A stretch of 64,000 bases of DNA. It comes from Streptomyces sp. NBC_00440. GTDB lineage: Bacteria > Actinomycetota > Actinomycetes > Streptomycetales > Streptomycetaceae. Location of the stretch: contig NZ_CP107921.1 of NCBI RefSeq assembly GCF_036014215.1, forward strand, positions 7,313,501-7,377,500, in the 5' to 3' direction. Shown here piece after piece: positions 44,808 to 53,281 of the stretch (within the stretch, counting starts at the first letter, position 1; each line of letters opens with the position of its first letter). The notes under the pieces are model-generated. The model ran no database searches. It worked only from the letters and a program-made list of their open reading frames with translations, and had not been told where the DNA came from. The position numbers and the translations under genes were made by a program.

Positions 44808-46100
44808 CTACTTGGTGCCGGTCGGCTCCTTGGTGCCGGCAGACTCCTTGGTTCCGGCCGGCGGGAAGTTGAATTGTTCGGCTCGCTGCGGGACCCAGAA
44901 CGCGATCACCGCGGTGAGCAGCGTGGTGCAGATCAGGAATCCGAACGCGGCGGTGTAGGAGAACGCGTCCGCCAGCCAGCCCATCGCCAGCGGCGCGATC
45001 ACGCCGGCGACCTGGCCGCCGAAGTTCGTCATTCCGGAGCCGAGGCCGGCCACCGCCGTGGGAAGCACCCGCAGCGGAAGGCCGAAGACGCACATCGTCG
45101 CCATCCCGAACACTCCGACGGCCAAGGTCTCGTAGAGAGTGAACGTCGCCGCGCTGCCCGCCGACACCATCAGAACGAGCAGGACCGCGGTCACCGTCGC
45201 GATGGACACCAGGTACCACCTGGCCTTGTCATGGAAGTACCGGTCGAACAGCCAGCCGCCGAAGATGGTCGTCGCGAAGCCCACCAGACTCGGGATCGCC
45301 GACAGCACCCCGGTCTCGTTCAGCGACAGGTGTCTGGCCTCTAGCAGATAGCTGGGCACCCAGGTGACCAGGCCGTAGCTGAGCATGTTCATCGCGCAGT
45401 ACAGCACCGCGAACTTCCACACCGCCGGGGACCTGAGTACTTGTGCGCGCGAGACTGCGGGCGTCGTCGCCGTCGTCTGCGGAAGCCGGCTCAGCCGGTC
45501 CGGCAGTGCCTTGGGCAGAAGCGCCCACAACCCGATGCCGATGGCCGCGCCGCAACCCGCCATCCAGAGGAAGGTGTGCCGCCAGCCGATGCCCGTCAGC
45601 AGCGGGGCGACGAGCAGGGGCGCGAGGCCGGCGATCCCGCTGGCGGACAGCATCACGCTCGTGGCGGTCCCCCGTCTCGCCGGTGTCGTCCGTTCCGCTA
45701 TGGCTTTGAACGACGCTGCCGGGAAAGCGCCCTGACAGGCACCGAACAGACCGCGGAACAGCAGGAGCAGACCGAATGTGCCGGCCATCCCGGTCAGCGC
45801 GGTGAACAGCGACCACAGCACGAGCGTGATCAGCATGGGTCCGCGGGAGCCGTACCGATCGGCCAGGAAACCGGCGGGTATCTGGCAGATCATGTAGACC
45901 AGCGCGAAGACGGTGACGAGCGAGCCCTGTGCCGTCCTGCCGAGTTGGAACTCCTCTCCGATCGACGGCAGAGCCATGCTGATCGAGAAACGGTCGATGT
46001 AGTCGACCGACCAGGCGCACAGCATGACCACCATCGTGATCGTTGCCGTCCGGTTGACCCGCTTCGGCGTCCAGGTGTCCTCGGTGATCACCGCCGTCAT
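44808..46100 (-). CDS. MFS transporter (ACS-type organic anion symporter)
   Basis: 430 residues, 12 membrane helices. 'NRTATITMVVMLCAWSVDYIDRFSISMALPSIGEEF' and 'CQIPAGFLADRYGSRGPMLITLVLWSLFTALTG' with 'FRGLFGACQGAFPAASFKAIAERTTPARRGTATSVM' are hallmarks of the anion:cation symporter branch, which imports sugar acids, carboxylates and related anions. The C-terminal tail repeats a GTKE/GTK motif three times. GGAGG precedes ATG 46100. A near-palindrome GTGGA-GT-TCCAC (46168-46179) upstream may bind the adjacent PucR. It could take up N-acyl amino acids for the racemase pathway. Confidence 0.85.
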   Translation of the reverse strand: MTAVITEDTWTPKRVNRTATITMVVMLCAWSVDYIDRFSISMALPSIGEEFQLGRTAQGSLVTVFALVYMICQIPAGFLADRYGSRGPMLITLVLWSLFTALTGMAGTFGLLLLFRGLFGACQGAFPAASFKAIAERTTPARRGTATSVMLSASGIAGLAPLLVAPLLTGIGWRHTFLWMAGCGAAIGIGLWALLPKALPDRLSRLPQTTATTPAVSRAQVLRSPAVWKFAVLYCAMNMLSYGLVTWVPSYLLEARHLSLNETGVLSAIPSLVGFATTIFGGWLFDRYFHDKARWYLVSIATVTAVLLVLMVSAGSAATFTLYETLAVGVFGMATMCVFGLPLRVLPTAVAGLGSGMTNFGGQVAGVIAPLAMGWLADAFSYTAAFGFLICTTLLTAVIAFWVPQRAEQFNFPPAGTKESAGTKEPTGTK

Positions 46101-46240
46101 GGCTACCTCCGTACCGTAGCGTCGGGGTTGATGGCCCATCCTGGACATCAGGTGACGCAGCGGGTTCGTGGAGTTCCACAAACCTTCAGGTGGTGTTCGG
46201 GCGGTGCGGACGAACGTCGTCCTGGTGCGGCCTCCGGCTT

Positions 46241-47896
46241 CTACTCGTGGTGGCGAGCAGGGTGGAGCCGGAGTTGCAGCATCGCCGCGAACCGCTCGCC
46301 GGGGTCGTCCAGATTGATCTCACCGACCTCCGCGACCCGTCGCAGCCGGTACCGGAAGGTGTTGGGGTGCACGTACGCCGCGGCGGAAGCGGCGGCGACG
46401 TCGCCGAAGGCGTCCAGCCAGCACGAGAGCGTGTGGACGAGCTGCGACTGGTGCCGGGCGTCGTAGTCGAGCAGGCGGGCGACGGGCCCGGTCGCCACGT
46501 CCCCGCGCGCGGCGGCCAGATCGGCGAGGTCCAGCATGAGTGCGTCGACGTGGACCTCCTCCGCCGTGGCCACGCGCCGGGCGCCCCCGTTGGCGAGCAG
46601 CACCCGCAGCGCGCGGTCCGCGCCGTCACGCGAGCGGCTGAGCACGGAGCCGTCGGGAGCGGGCGGCCCGATGCCGATCGCCGCGTCCACGCGCTGCCCG
46701 GTGCGCTCAAGGAAGGTCGACGCGACGCGGACCGACCGCTCCCGGCAGTCCGTCTGGCTCCCCGGCATCGGCACGATGCCGTAGGCCACGTCGCCCACCA
46801 GCGCCACGGCCGAGCGCGCCTGGACCGCGCTCAGATGCATGGCCAGCGCATCGGCGACGCGCTGGCGGTCCGCGACCCGGCGCAGACCGTCCTCCGTCGA
46901 CGGATCGGCTTCCGATCCGCCGAACAGCCCCAGGGCGAGCACGATCGCGGGCTGTCCCACGAGCCCGAGCCGCGCAATCGCCTCCGGTGCCCCGGTGCCG
47001 CCTTCCAGCGCGGTGCTCACCAGATCGGCGCGCAGCCTGCGTTCGACATCGGCGCCCGCGCGCAGGCGCAACATGTGGAGCGCGACGAGCTTTCCGGCGT
47101 CGATCAGCGCCTGTGTCCGCTCCTTGGACAGGGGCCCGGGCACCGCGGCCCAGATCGAGCCGAGGATCTCGTCGCCGGCCCGCACAGCGAGCGCCACCCG
47201 GGGAACGGTCATCGACTCGTCGTGGAGCGGATCGACGTACACGGGCGCATGGCCGCGATGAAGTCGCTCGAAGACGCCGTTGCGCGCCAGGCCCAGGGTG
47301 AACCGTTCCGGCACCTGGCGCCCCAGGATCGTCTCCACGCGGGACTGGTCCGCCTCGTCCTGGCGGCCGGAGAAGGCGAGCACGCGTGAGCTGCGGTCCT
47401 CGATGGTGACCGGCGCGTCCAGGAGCGCGGCCACGGCGTTGGCCAGCGCGAACAGGTCGCCCGACGGCATGCCGCCCAGCGTCTGCGGTGAGATGTCGCC
47501 GATGTCTCCCTCGACGAGCAGGGTGCGGAGCATGGCGGCGACCTGCGCCCAGGAGGCTCCCCGGGTGAGTCCGAGCAGGGCGACGCCGGACTCGTCGGCG
47601 GCCCGCCGGATCTCCTCGGTCGCGGTGAACGGTGACCGGACGACGAGCGCTGCCGCGCCCTTGCTGCCGAGGTCGTACAGGAGGCGGACCACGTCGTCCG
47701 GTTCGTGGACGCCCACACCCAGGACGACTGCCCGCGCCGGGAACTGCGCCTCGTCGAGCGGGTCGTGGATGACTACGCCGCTCAGTTGCCGGCGCGTGCT
47801 CCCGCCGCCGGCGATCGACTCCAGCAGCACGTCCCCGAGGTCGTCGAGGACGCGCGCCAGGCTTGTGTGTGGCTTGCCAGACGTCGGTGTCAGCAC
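46241..47896 (-). CDS. PucR-family transcriptional regulator
   Basis: 551 residues. N-terminal purine-catabolism-regulator-type sensor ('GVVIHDPLDEAQFPARAVVLGVGVHEPDDVVRLLYDLGSKGAAALVV'), a central GGDEF-like/CdaR domain ('ADALAMHLSAVQARSAVALVGDVAYGIVP', 'RSRDGADRALRVLLANG'), and a C-terminal PucR helix-turn-helix ('AYVHPNTFRYRLRRVAEVGEINLDDPGERFAAMLQLRL'). PucR regulators usually activate catabolic genes in response to small metabolites. It lies between the racemase operon and the transporter/hydrolase genes and is the likely regulator of one or both. GTG start with a weak ribosome site. Confidence 0.88.
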   Translation of the reverse strand: MLTPTSGKPHTSLARVLDDLGDVLLESIAGGGSTRRQLSGVVIHDPLDEAQFPARAVVLGVGVHEPDDVVRLLYDLGSKGAAALVVRSPFTATEEIRRAADESGVALLGLTRGASWAQVAAMLRTLLVEGDIGDISPQTLGGMPSGDLFALANAVAALLDAPVTIEDRSSRVLAFSGRQDEADQSRVETILGRQVPERFTLGLARNGVFERLHRGHAPVYVDPLHDESMTVPRVALAVRAGDEILGSIWAAVPGPLSKERTQALIDAGKLVALHMLRLRAGADVERRLRADLVSTALEGGTGAPEAIARLGLVGQPAIVLALGLFGGSEADPSTEDGLRRVADRQRVADALAMHLSAVQARSAVALVGDVAYGIVPMPGSQTDCRERSVRVASTFLERTGQRVDAAIGIGPPAPDGSVLSRSRDGADRALRVLLANGGARRVATAEEVHVDALMLDLADLAAARGDVATGPVARLLDYDARHQSQLVHTLSCWLDAFGDVAAASAAAYVHPNTFRYRLRRVAEVGEINLDDPGERFAAMLQLRLHPARHHE

Positions 47897-47972
47897 CGCC
47901 CAAAGGTAACTCCGGGCGCACCGGAACCTGCTGGTCCGATCCGACCGGATTTAACGGCGAATTCGTCGCGTG

Positions 47973-49079
47973 CTACGAACCGAGCCACACCTTCGAGGTC
48001 GTGACCTCCGCCAGCAGGTCGGGAATCGGCGTGACACCGAGGCCCGGCCCCTGGGGCACCGGCAGGTGTCCGTCCTTCAAGACGAACGGTTCGGTGATGT
48101 CGGTCCGGTAGAACCGGTCCGACGCCGAGGTGTCTCCGGGCAGGGTGAACCCGGGCAGCGAGGCGAGCGCGACGTTGGCCGCCCGGCCGAGCCCGGTCTC
48201 GATCATGCCACCGCACCACACGGGGATCCCATGGGCGGCGCAGACATCGTGCACCCGCCGCGCCTCAAGGTACCCGCCGACCCGGCCGGGCTTGATGTTC
48301 ACGATGCGGCAGGCGCCGAGCGTGATCGCGTCGGCAGCGGAGCGGGCGGACACGATCGACTCGTCGAGGCATACCGGCGTGCGGATGCGACGGGACAGCT
48401 CGGCGTGGCCCAGGAGGTCCTCCTCGTCCAGGGGCTGCTCGATGAGGAGGAGCTCGAAGGGATCCAGACGGGCGAGCTGGGACACGTCGGACAGGGTGTA
48501 CGCCGTGTTGGCGTCGACCTGCAGCAGCACGTCGTCGCCGAAACGCTCCCTCACCGCTCGCACCGGCTCGACGTCCCAACCGGGTTCGATCTTCAGCTTG
48601 ATCCGCACATAGCCGGCGTCGAGATAGCCGCCCACCACATCAAGGAGTTGGGGGACGGAGTCCATGATGCCGACCGAGACCCCGCAAGGAACGGAGTCCC
48701 GTGCGGACCCGAGCGCGGCGGCGAAGGACAGGTCGTGTGCTCGCAGTTCGGCGTCGAGCACGGCCATTTCGAGCGCGGCCTTCGCCATCCGGTGACCCTT
48801 GAACCTGGCCAGAAGGGGCGCGACCCGGCTCGCGGTGCCCTCGCCCGCCTCCAGCAGGGCCGGGACCAGGAAGTTCCGCAGCACGTGTTCGGCACCGTCG
48901 ACGTATTCCGAGGAGTAGAGCGGCCCTCCCATGGTGACGCACTCGCCCCAGCCCTCGCCGTTCGGCGTCACGACGCGTACGAGCAGCAGTTCCCGTACGT
49001 CCTGCGTACCGAATGACGTCCGGAACGGTGCCACCAACGGCATCTGAACACGCAGAAGTTCCACACCACTGGGCTTCAT
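47973..49079 (-). CDS. N-succinyl/N-acylamino acid racemase (OSBS/NSAR enolase family)
   Basis: 368 residues, the length of the Amycolatopsis N-acylamino acid racemase, which it strongly resembles. Active-site residues fall at the numbering known for that enzyme: acid/base lysines K161-L-K163 and K263 ('NIKPGRVGG'), metal ligands D189 ('VDANTAYT'), E214 ('IEQPL') and D239 ('LDESIV'). G291 and F323, sites studied in racemase engineering, are also conserved. It interconverts N-succinyl- or N-acyl-D- and L-amino acids. Streptomyces makes menaquinone by the futalosine route, so a MenC role is unlikely. ATGA overlap with the GNAT gene ties the two steps together. Confidence 0.93.
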   Translation of the reverse strand: MKPSGVELLRVQMPLVAPFRTSFGTQDVRELLLVRVVTPNGEGWGECVTMGGPLYSSEYVDGAEHVLRNFLVPALLEAGEGTASRVAPLLARFKGHRMAKAALEMAVLDAELRAHDLSFAAALGSARDSVPCGVSVGIMDSVPQLLDVVGGYLDAGYVRIKLKIEPGWDVEPVRAVRERFGDDVLLQVDANTAYTLSDVSQLARLDPFELLLIEQPLDEEDLLGHAELSRRIRTPVCLDESIVSARSAADAITLGACRIVNIKPGRVGGYLEARRVHDVCAAHGIPVWCGGMIETGLGRAANVALASLPGFTLPGDTSASDRFYRTDITEPFVLKDGHLPVPQGPGLGVTPIPDLLAEVTTSKVWLGS

Positions 49080-49972
49080 GACGGCTTCTCCCTTGAGACC
49101 ACGTACCATCCGGCACGATCGAATCCGACGACCCTGGCTTCCTCCGCCATCAGGCCTCCCAACACCTCCCGCAGCGCGACGCGCCACGCCTGGCCCCGGC
49201 CCGGGTCCGTGCGCCGGAGTGTCTCGATGTCCGGCGGCACACCGACCAGGACGACCGGCCCGTCGGCCACTGCGGTCAGCGGGCCCCCGTCAGGTGCGAC
49301 GGACAGGGCGGCTTCCGCACCGTGCTCCCGCAGCGCGGCGGCATCGACCCGGGCGGGCTCACCGAGCGAGGCGGCGGAGGCCACCGGGCCTGACAGGTCC
49401 CAACGGACCATCAGCCGGTCGGTGTCACCGGCGCCGTTGATGCCGTCGCGCATCGGCCCGTAGAAGTCGGGCAGGTAGCGCGCCGGACCGGCGCCGAGCT
49501 TGGCCAGGTTGAAATGCGCGTTCCGCCGGACCAGGGGATCGAACGTCCAGGTGATCAGCGAGACGTGCTGGCGCAACGCCCAGGCGCGCTGGTGCAGTTT
49601 GAGGGCGAACCCGATCCCCCGGCCGAGGCCTCGCGGCGCGACCCCGGCGATGTGACTGTGCAGGCTCGCCTTGGCCGGGCTACCGAAGAAGCCGAGACAG
49701 GCTCCCAGGAGCTCCTCTCCTTCATACGCGCCCGCGACATAGTTCCCGGCCGCGGCCATCGCCCGCAGCAGCTCGGTCGTCACCGGTTGGGCACCGGCGC
49801 CCGGCTGCCAGATCGAGGCGAAGAGCCGGCAGACCTCGGTCAGGTCGGACACCTCGGTCAGGTCCCGGATTTCCACACGTGAGGCGGCGGCCGCAGCGGT
49901 CGCGGCGGCCAGCGCGGCTGCACTCACAGCCGGGGAAACCAGAGCTGACCCATGTGTCGCAAGATCGGTCAC
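49076..49972 (-). CDS. GNAT-family N-acyltransferase, predicted amino acid N-succinyltransferase
   Basis: 298 residues. 'EIRDLTEVSDLTEVCRLFASIWQPG' opens a GNAT fold, 'NYVAGAYEGEELLGACLGFFG' and 'SHIAGVAPRGLGRGIGFALKLHQRAWAL' are motifs C and A, and 'WTFDPLVRRNAHFNLAKLGAGPARYLPDFYGPMRDGINGAGDTDRLMVRWDL' is the specific segment of GNAT proteins found beside N-succinylamino acid racemases. In Geobacillus-type pathways such an enzyme succinylates D-amino acids using succinyl-CoA. A 14-base direct repeat (49833-49846, 49851-49864) produces the doubled 'DLTEV'. GTG start with GAAAGGA upstream. About 70 C-terminal residues beyond the core are unassigned. Confidence 0.85.
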   Translation of the reverse strand: MTDLATHGSALVSPAVSAAALAAATAAAAASRVEIRDLTEVSDLTEVCRLFASIWQPGAGAQPVTTELLRAMAAAGNYVAGAYEGEELLGACLGFFGSPAKASLHSHIAGVAPRGLGRGIGFALKLHQRAWALRQHVSLITWTFDPLVRRNAHFNLAKLGAGPARYLPDFYGPMRDGINGAGDTDRLMVRWDLSGPVASAASLGEPARVDAAALREHGAEAALSVAPDGGPLTAVADGPVVLVGVPPDIETLRRTDPGRGQAWRVALREVLGGLMAEEARVVGFDRAGWYVVSREKPS

Positions 49973-50057
49973 GGGACTGTCCTTTCCGGGCTTGCCTGGC
50001 GGGCCACGGTGGTGCCGCGCCAGGGTTGTCCGCCGCGTTCGTCGTGGCGCACGGAGC

Positions 50058-51170
50058 TCATTTCGCCGACACGGCGTCGATCAGGGCCGTCAGCAGGGCG
50101 GTGCGCCGCGGCAGTTCGGCGACGACGACATGTTCGTCGTCGGCGTGCGCACCGCCGCCCACGGCACCGAGGCCGTCGAGGGTGGGGACCCCAAGGCCTG
50201 CGGTGAAGTTTCCGTCCGAGGCACCGCCGACAGCGGCGGCGGTGAGATTTCCGAGACCGAGTTCGGCAGCGAGCGTCGCGGCGAGGTCGAACAGCCCCGA
50301 GGACGCGTCCGCCTGCAGCGGCGGGCGGTTGATGCCACCCGAGATCCGGATCCGCGAGCCGTCGAGTACGGGCCTCAGGTCCCGCACGGCCTGATCGACC
50401 CGCCGCTGTTCCGCCTCGTCCCACACCCGTACGTCGACCGCCACGCCGGCACGCGCGGGAACGGTGTTGGTCGTGGTACCGGCGGACAGGGCCGTCGGCA
50501 CGACGGTCGTACCCCGTTCGGCGTCGGCGAGTGCGGCGACGGCGAGGATCTGGTGCGCCACCTCCACTCCGGCGTTCACACCCTTCTCCGGTTCGAGCCC
50601 GGCGTGCGCGGCCCGGCCGTCCACGTCGATCCGGTACAGGGAGACGCCCTTGCGGCGGCACTTGAGCGCTCCGCCGTCGGCCGACGCCTCCAGCACGAAG
50701 ACCGCTTCGCAGCCGCGAGCCTCATCCTCGATCAGGCGCCGCGACGACGGGGAGCCGATCTCCTCGTCGCCGGTGACGAGGACCGAAAGACCCGAGCGGT
50801 TCCCGGCGGCCGCGGCGGCGTGCAGCGCCATCACGACGCCCGCCTTCATGTCGAAGCAGCCCGGCCCGCGCAGCACTCCGTCCAGGACGGAGTACGGGTG
50901 CGTCTCCAGCGATCCGGCGGGCCACACGGTGTCGTGGTGCCCGAGCAGCAGCACACGCGGCGCCTCGCCGAAGCGCCACCTCAGATGCGTACACCCGTCG
51001 ATCACCACGCGGTCCGGTTCCGCGTCCAGCAGCCTGCGCCCCAGCGCCGCCACGACGTCTGCGCTGCGGGCGACGGCTGCGTGATCGGAGGACGGCGACT
51101 CGCACCGCACCAGGGTCTCGATGTCGGCGAGGAGCGCCTCCACCGCCACCTCGGAACGCGTCGCCGTCAT
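50058..51170 (-). CDS. M20-family metallopeptidase, predicted N-acyl-L-amino acid deacylase
   Basis: 370 residues. Zinc-site elements of family M20: 'LLLGHHDTVWPAGSL', 'GPGCFDMKAGVVMAL', 'VLVTGDEEIGSPSS', 'VFVLEAS', plus a dimerisation domain insert with 'GRAAHAGLEPEKGVNAGVE', most like carboxypeptidase G2/ArgE-type enzymes. In D-to-L conversion pathways an M20 hydrolase removes the succinyl or acyl group from the L-isomer, making the racemase step irreversible. ATG 51170 overlaps the upstream amidohydrolase stop by ATGA. 85 bases separate it from the GNAT gene. Confidence 0.9.
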   Translation of the reverse strand: MTATRSEVAVEALLADIETLVRCESPSSDHAAVARSADVVAALGRRLLDAEPDRVVIDGCTHLRWRFGEAPRVLLLGHHDTVWPAGSLETHPYSVLDGVLRGPGCFDMKAGVVMALHAAAAAGNRSGLSVLVTGDEEIGSPSSRRLIEDEARGCEAVFVLEASADGGALKCRRKGVSLYRIDVDGRAAHAGLEPEKGVNAGVEVAHQILAVAALADAERGTTVVPTALSAGTTTNTVPARAGVAVDVRVWDEAEQRRVDQAVRDLRPVLDGSRIRISGGINRPPLQADASSGLFDLAATLAAELGLGNLTAAAVGGASDGNFTAGLGVPTLDGLGAVGGGAHADDEHVVVAELPRRTALLTALIDAVSAK

Positions 51171-52642
51171 CGCGGCTCACCTCGCAGCGGCTGTCCGGCG
51201 AGCGCGTCGACTTGAAGCTCCCCCGCACTGACCACCGGCACACCACCGACGAACAGGTGCCGCACGCCCACGGACGGCCGCGTGGAGTCGAAGTAGGTCG
51301 CGCAATCGGTGATCGTCACCGGGTCGAGGACGACGATGTCGGCGTCCGCGCCGACGCCGAGGTGTCCCTTCCCCCGCGCGCCCGGCGCCACGTCGTCGAG
51401 GACGCGTGCCGGCAGGTGGGCACAGCGCCGGAACGCCTCCGGCCAGTCCCAGGCGCCGCTCTCCCGCACCATCACGCGCAGCGTCTTGGTGAACGTTCCC
51501 GCGGTGCGTGGGTGCGTCGTTCCCCCGGGCGGCAGCGGCCACTCGGTGCTGTCGTTGCTGCCATCGGGCCAGTAGACCGGCATCGCGTCACTGGCGACGA
51601 TCGCGTCCGGGAAGGCCAGCGCCTGGTGCAGCATCGCGAGATCGCACGAGTTGCCCTCGTCGAGGAACTCCAGAATGCAGGGCGCCCCGGGGTCAGTGTT
51701 GCGCAACTGCCGCAGGCGCCCCTCGTCGGCGATGCGTTCGCCCGATTCGAGCATCACGACGCTCGACGGGGACAGGCCCTTCATCCGCAGGCGTTCGGCG
51801 TCGAGGAAGGCCGCGCCGATCGCGGTGCTGCCCGCCCCGTAGGGGTAGGCCTCGACCGTCACCCGGGATCCCGACCGCCGTGAGCCGTCCAACGCGCCGA
51901 GTACCCGGTCGATGTGGTGGCCCGACGTGCTGTTGACGTGGCAGTGGTGCATCGCGGCGCCGGTCTCGGCCGCGGCGATGACGATCTCCTCGGAGCCGTC
52001 CGCCGGAGTGCCGGGATCCACTTCGACCAGCTCACGGACGTGGGTGTACGTCGGCACACCGGCCTTCGCGGCGAGCCGGGCGACGGCGAGGAACTCGGCC
52101 GGATCACTGTGCGGCGCGTACCCGAGGAGGACTCCGATCCCGAGCGCTCCTGCGGCCAGTTCACCCTCGATCAGGGCCAGCCATTCGGCGAGTTCACGAT
52201 CGGTGGAGGAGCGCTGCCATGCGGGGTTTCCCAGCACCGCGAGGCCGCTCCCGATCTGTGCGTCGGGCTGAATACCGGCGAGCACCTGGGCCCGGGCGCC
52301 GCCCCACGAGGCGGAAAAGCCGTAGTGCAGCGGGCGTCCGTCCGCGGCGGCCTCGGCGTACGCACGCCCGATGGGCATGAGGCCCGACTCCAGGTCGAGG
52401 GCCGTCGTCACACCGTCCATGGCCTGCAGCCGCTGCCCCGCGACGGAGTGCACGTGGCTGTGCAGGTCGACGAACCCCGGACCGACGACCAACCCCGTGA
52501 CGTCGACGACCTCGCATCCCGGTGGCACGTCGAGCCCCGCGGCCACAGCTCTGACCACGCCGTCGGACACGAGTAGGTCGGCGATGCCGTCGAACCCTGT
52601 TCCCGGATCAATGACACGGCCGCCACGCAAAAGTGTCTGCAC
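51167..52642 (-). CDS. Amidohydrolase, N-acyl-D-amino-acid deacylase-like
   Basis: 491 residues. GTG 52642 chosen, with GAGGAG 9 bases upstream. 'LLRGGRVIDPGTGFDGIADLLVSDG' and 'VVGPGFVDLHSHVHS' (HxH metal ligands) start an amidohydrolase-superfamily barrel; further metal residues lie in 'PTYTHVRE', 'MHHCHVNST' and 'AIVASDAMP'. The subgroup is that of D-aminoacylases and N-acyl-D-glutamate/aspartate deacylases. First gene of the racemase operon, it could release D-amino acids from N-acyl-D-amino acids or peptides. A 31-base inverted repeat just upstream is a likely operator. Substrate side chain cannot be read. Confidence 0.83.
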   Translation of the reverse strand: MQTLLRGGRVIDPGTGFDGIADLLVSDGVVRAVAAGLDVPPGCEVVDVTGLVVGPGFVDLHSHVHSVAGQRLQAMDGVTTALDLESGLMPIGRAYAEAAADGRPLHYGFSASWGGARAQVLAGIQPDAQIGSGLAVLGNPAWQRSSTDRELAEWLALIEGELAAGALGIGVLLGYAPHSDPAEFLAVARLAAKAGVPTYTHVRELVEVDPGTPADGSEEIVIAAAETGAAMHHCHVNSTSGHHIDRVLGALDGSRRSGSRVTVEAYPYGAGSTAIGAAFLDAERLRMKGLSPSSVVMLESGERIADEGRLRQLRNTDPGAPCILEFLDEGNSCDLAMLHQALAFPDAIVASDAMPVYWPDGSNDSTEWPLPPGGTTHPRTAGTFTKTLRVMVRESGAWDWPEAFRRCAHLPARVLDDVAPGARGKGHLGVGADADIVVLDPVTITDCATYFDSTRPSVGVRHLFVGGVPVVSAGELQVDALAGQPLRGEPR

Positions 52643-52664
52643 GCTTTCGTCTCCTCGTCGAGGA

Positions 52665-52695
52665 CGCACTGGAGCACCTGCTGGTCTCCAGTGCG
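52665..52695. promoter_or_regulatory. Operator candidate CGCACTGGAG-N11-CTCCAGTGCG
   Basis: Two perfect 10-bp inverted arms (52665-52674 and 52686-52695), exactly three helical turns overall, 22 bases before the first gene of the racemase operon. The position overlaps the expected promoter, so a repressor or activator dimer here would control the D-amino-acid genes. Confidence 0.6.
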
Positions 52696-52868
52696 ACCCT
52701 AGGAGGGGGATCAGGCACCGCTGTTGGTCCATGCCGACGAATCCGTGGCCGCCTGTTCATACGCGCCGACGAACCCGGCCCGGAGCACCGCGAATGCCCC
52801 GGGTCGCACGTGAACGGCCACTGCCGTCCGGCCGCCGCTTCCGTGGGGTGGCGGCAGAGCAGCGCACG

Positions 52869-53054
52869 CGTGGGCAGACCGGTGGCAGCCAGGCCGAGGA
52901 AGACCGTGTCGGCCACCAAGGCGACCGCCGCGCCGGCGGAGAATTGAGGTGCGGCACCGGTGAGGCCGCGGGCGAGGGGAATGAGCGTGGTCCAGGCGAT
53001 GCCGGCGCCGAGCCGGAGACCAGTGGCGGCCACCAGGAGTGCTTCCCAGCGCAT
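52869..53054 (-). pseudogene. Possible LysE-like N-terminal fragment
   Basis: A frame from ATG 53054 encodes about 60 hydrophobic residues ('EALLVAATGLRLGAGIAWTTLIPLARGLTGAAPQFSAGAAVALVADTVFLGLAAT') that resemble the first helices of a LysE-type exporter. It then degenerates into Arg/Pro-rich nonsense. The rest of 52643-53281 has no intact gene. Confidence 0.35.
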
Positions 53055-53106
53055 CGTGCTCGGCTCCTGCAGTCCGGTACGGGGTGGGGAAAACCCCGGT
53101 CCGAGC

Positions 53107-53232
53107 TCAGACGGAGGCGGTCGCGACCGCGAGGCCGAAGCCGATCAGCACGACGCCTGTGGTCCGCCCCAGAGCGCGGCGGAACCGTTCGGACGCTGCG
53201 GAGGCGGAAGCAGGAGCGGCAGTGAGGAGCAT
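53107..53232 (-). pseudogene. Possible LysE-family C-terminal fragment
   Basis: Forty-one codons from ATG 53232 end with 'SERFRRALGRTTGVVLIGFGLAVATASV', the usual last helix of LysE amino-acid exporters (RxRxxLxRxTGVVLIGFG). The start of the gene is missing. Together with the fragment next to it, it suggests a decayed amino-acid exporter at the border of the D-amino-acid island. Confidence 0.45.
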
Positions 53233-53281
53233 GGGGGCGCCAACCCCGGGGGACGACGCAGCACGTCGTGGGGGACCAAGG

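Noticed and set aside
47973..49079. o-Succinylbenzoate synthase (menC) for menaquinone
   Set aside because: No men genes nearby, the partner genes are GNAT and M20, and Streptomyces is known to use the futalosine pathway.
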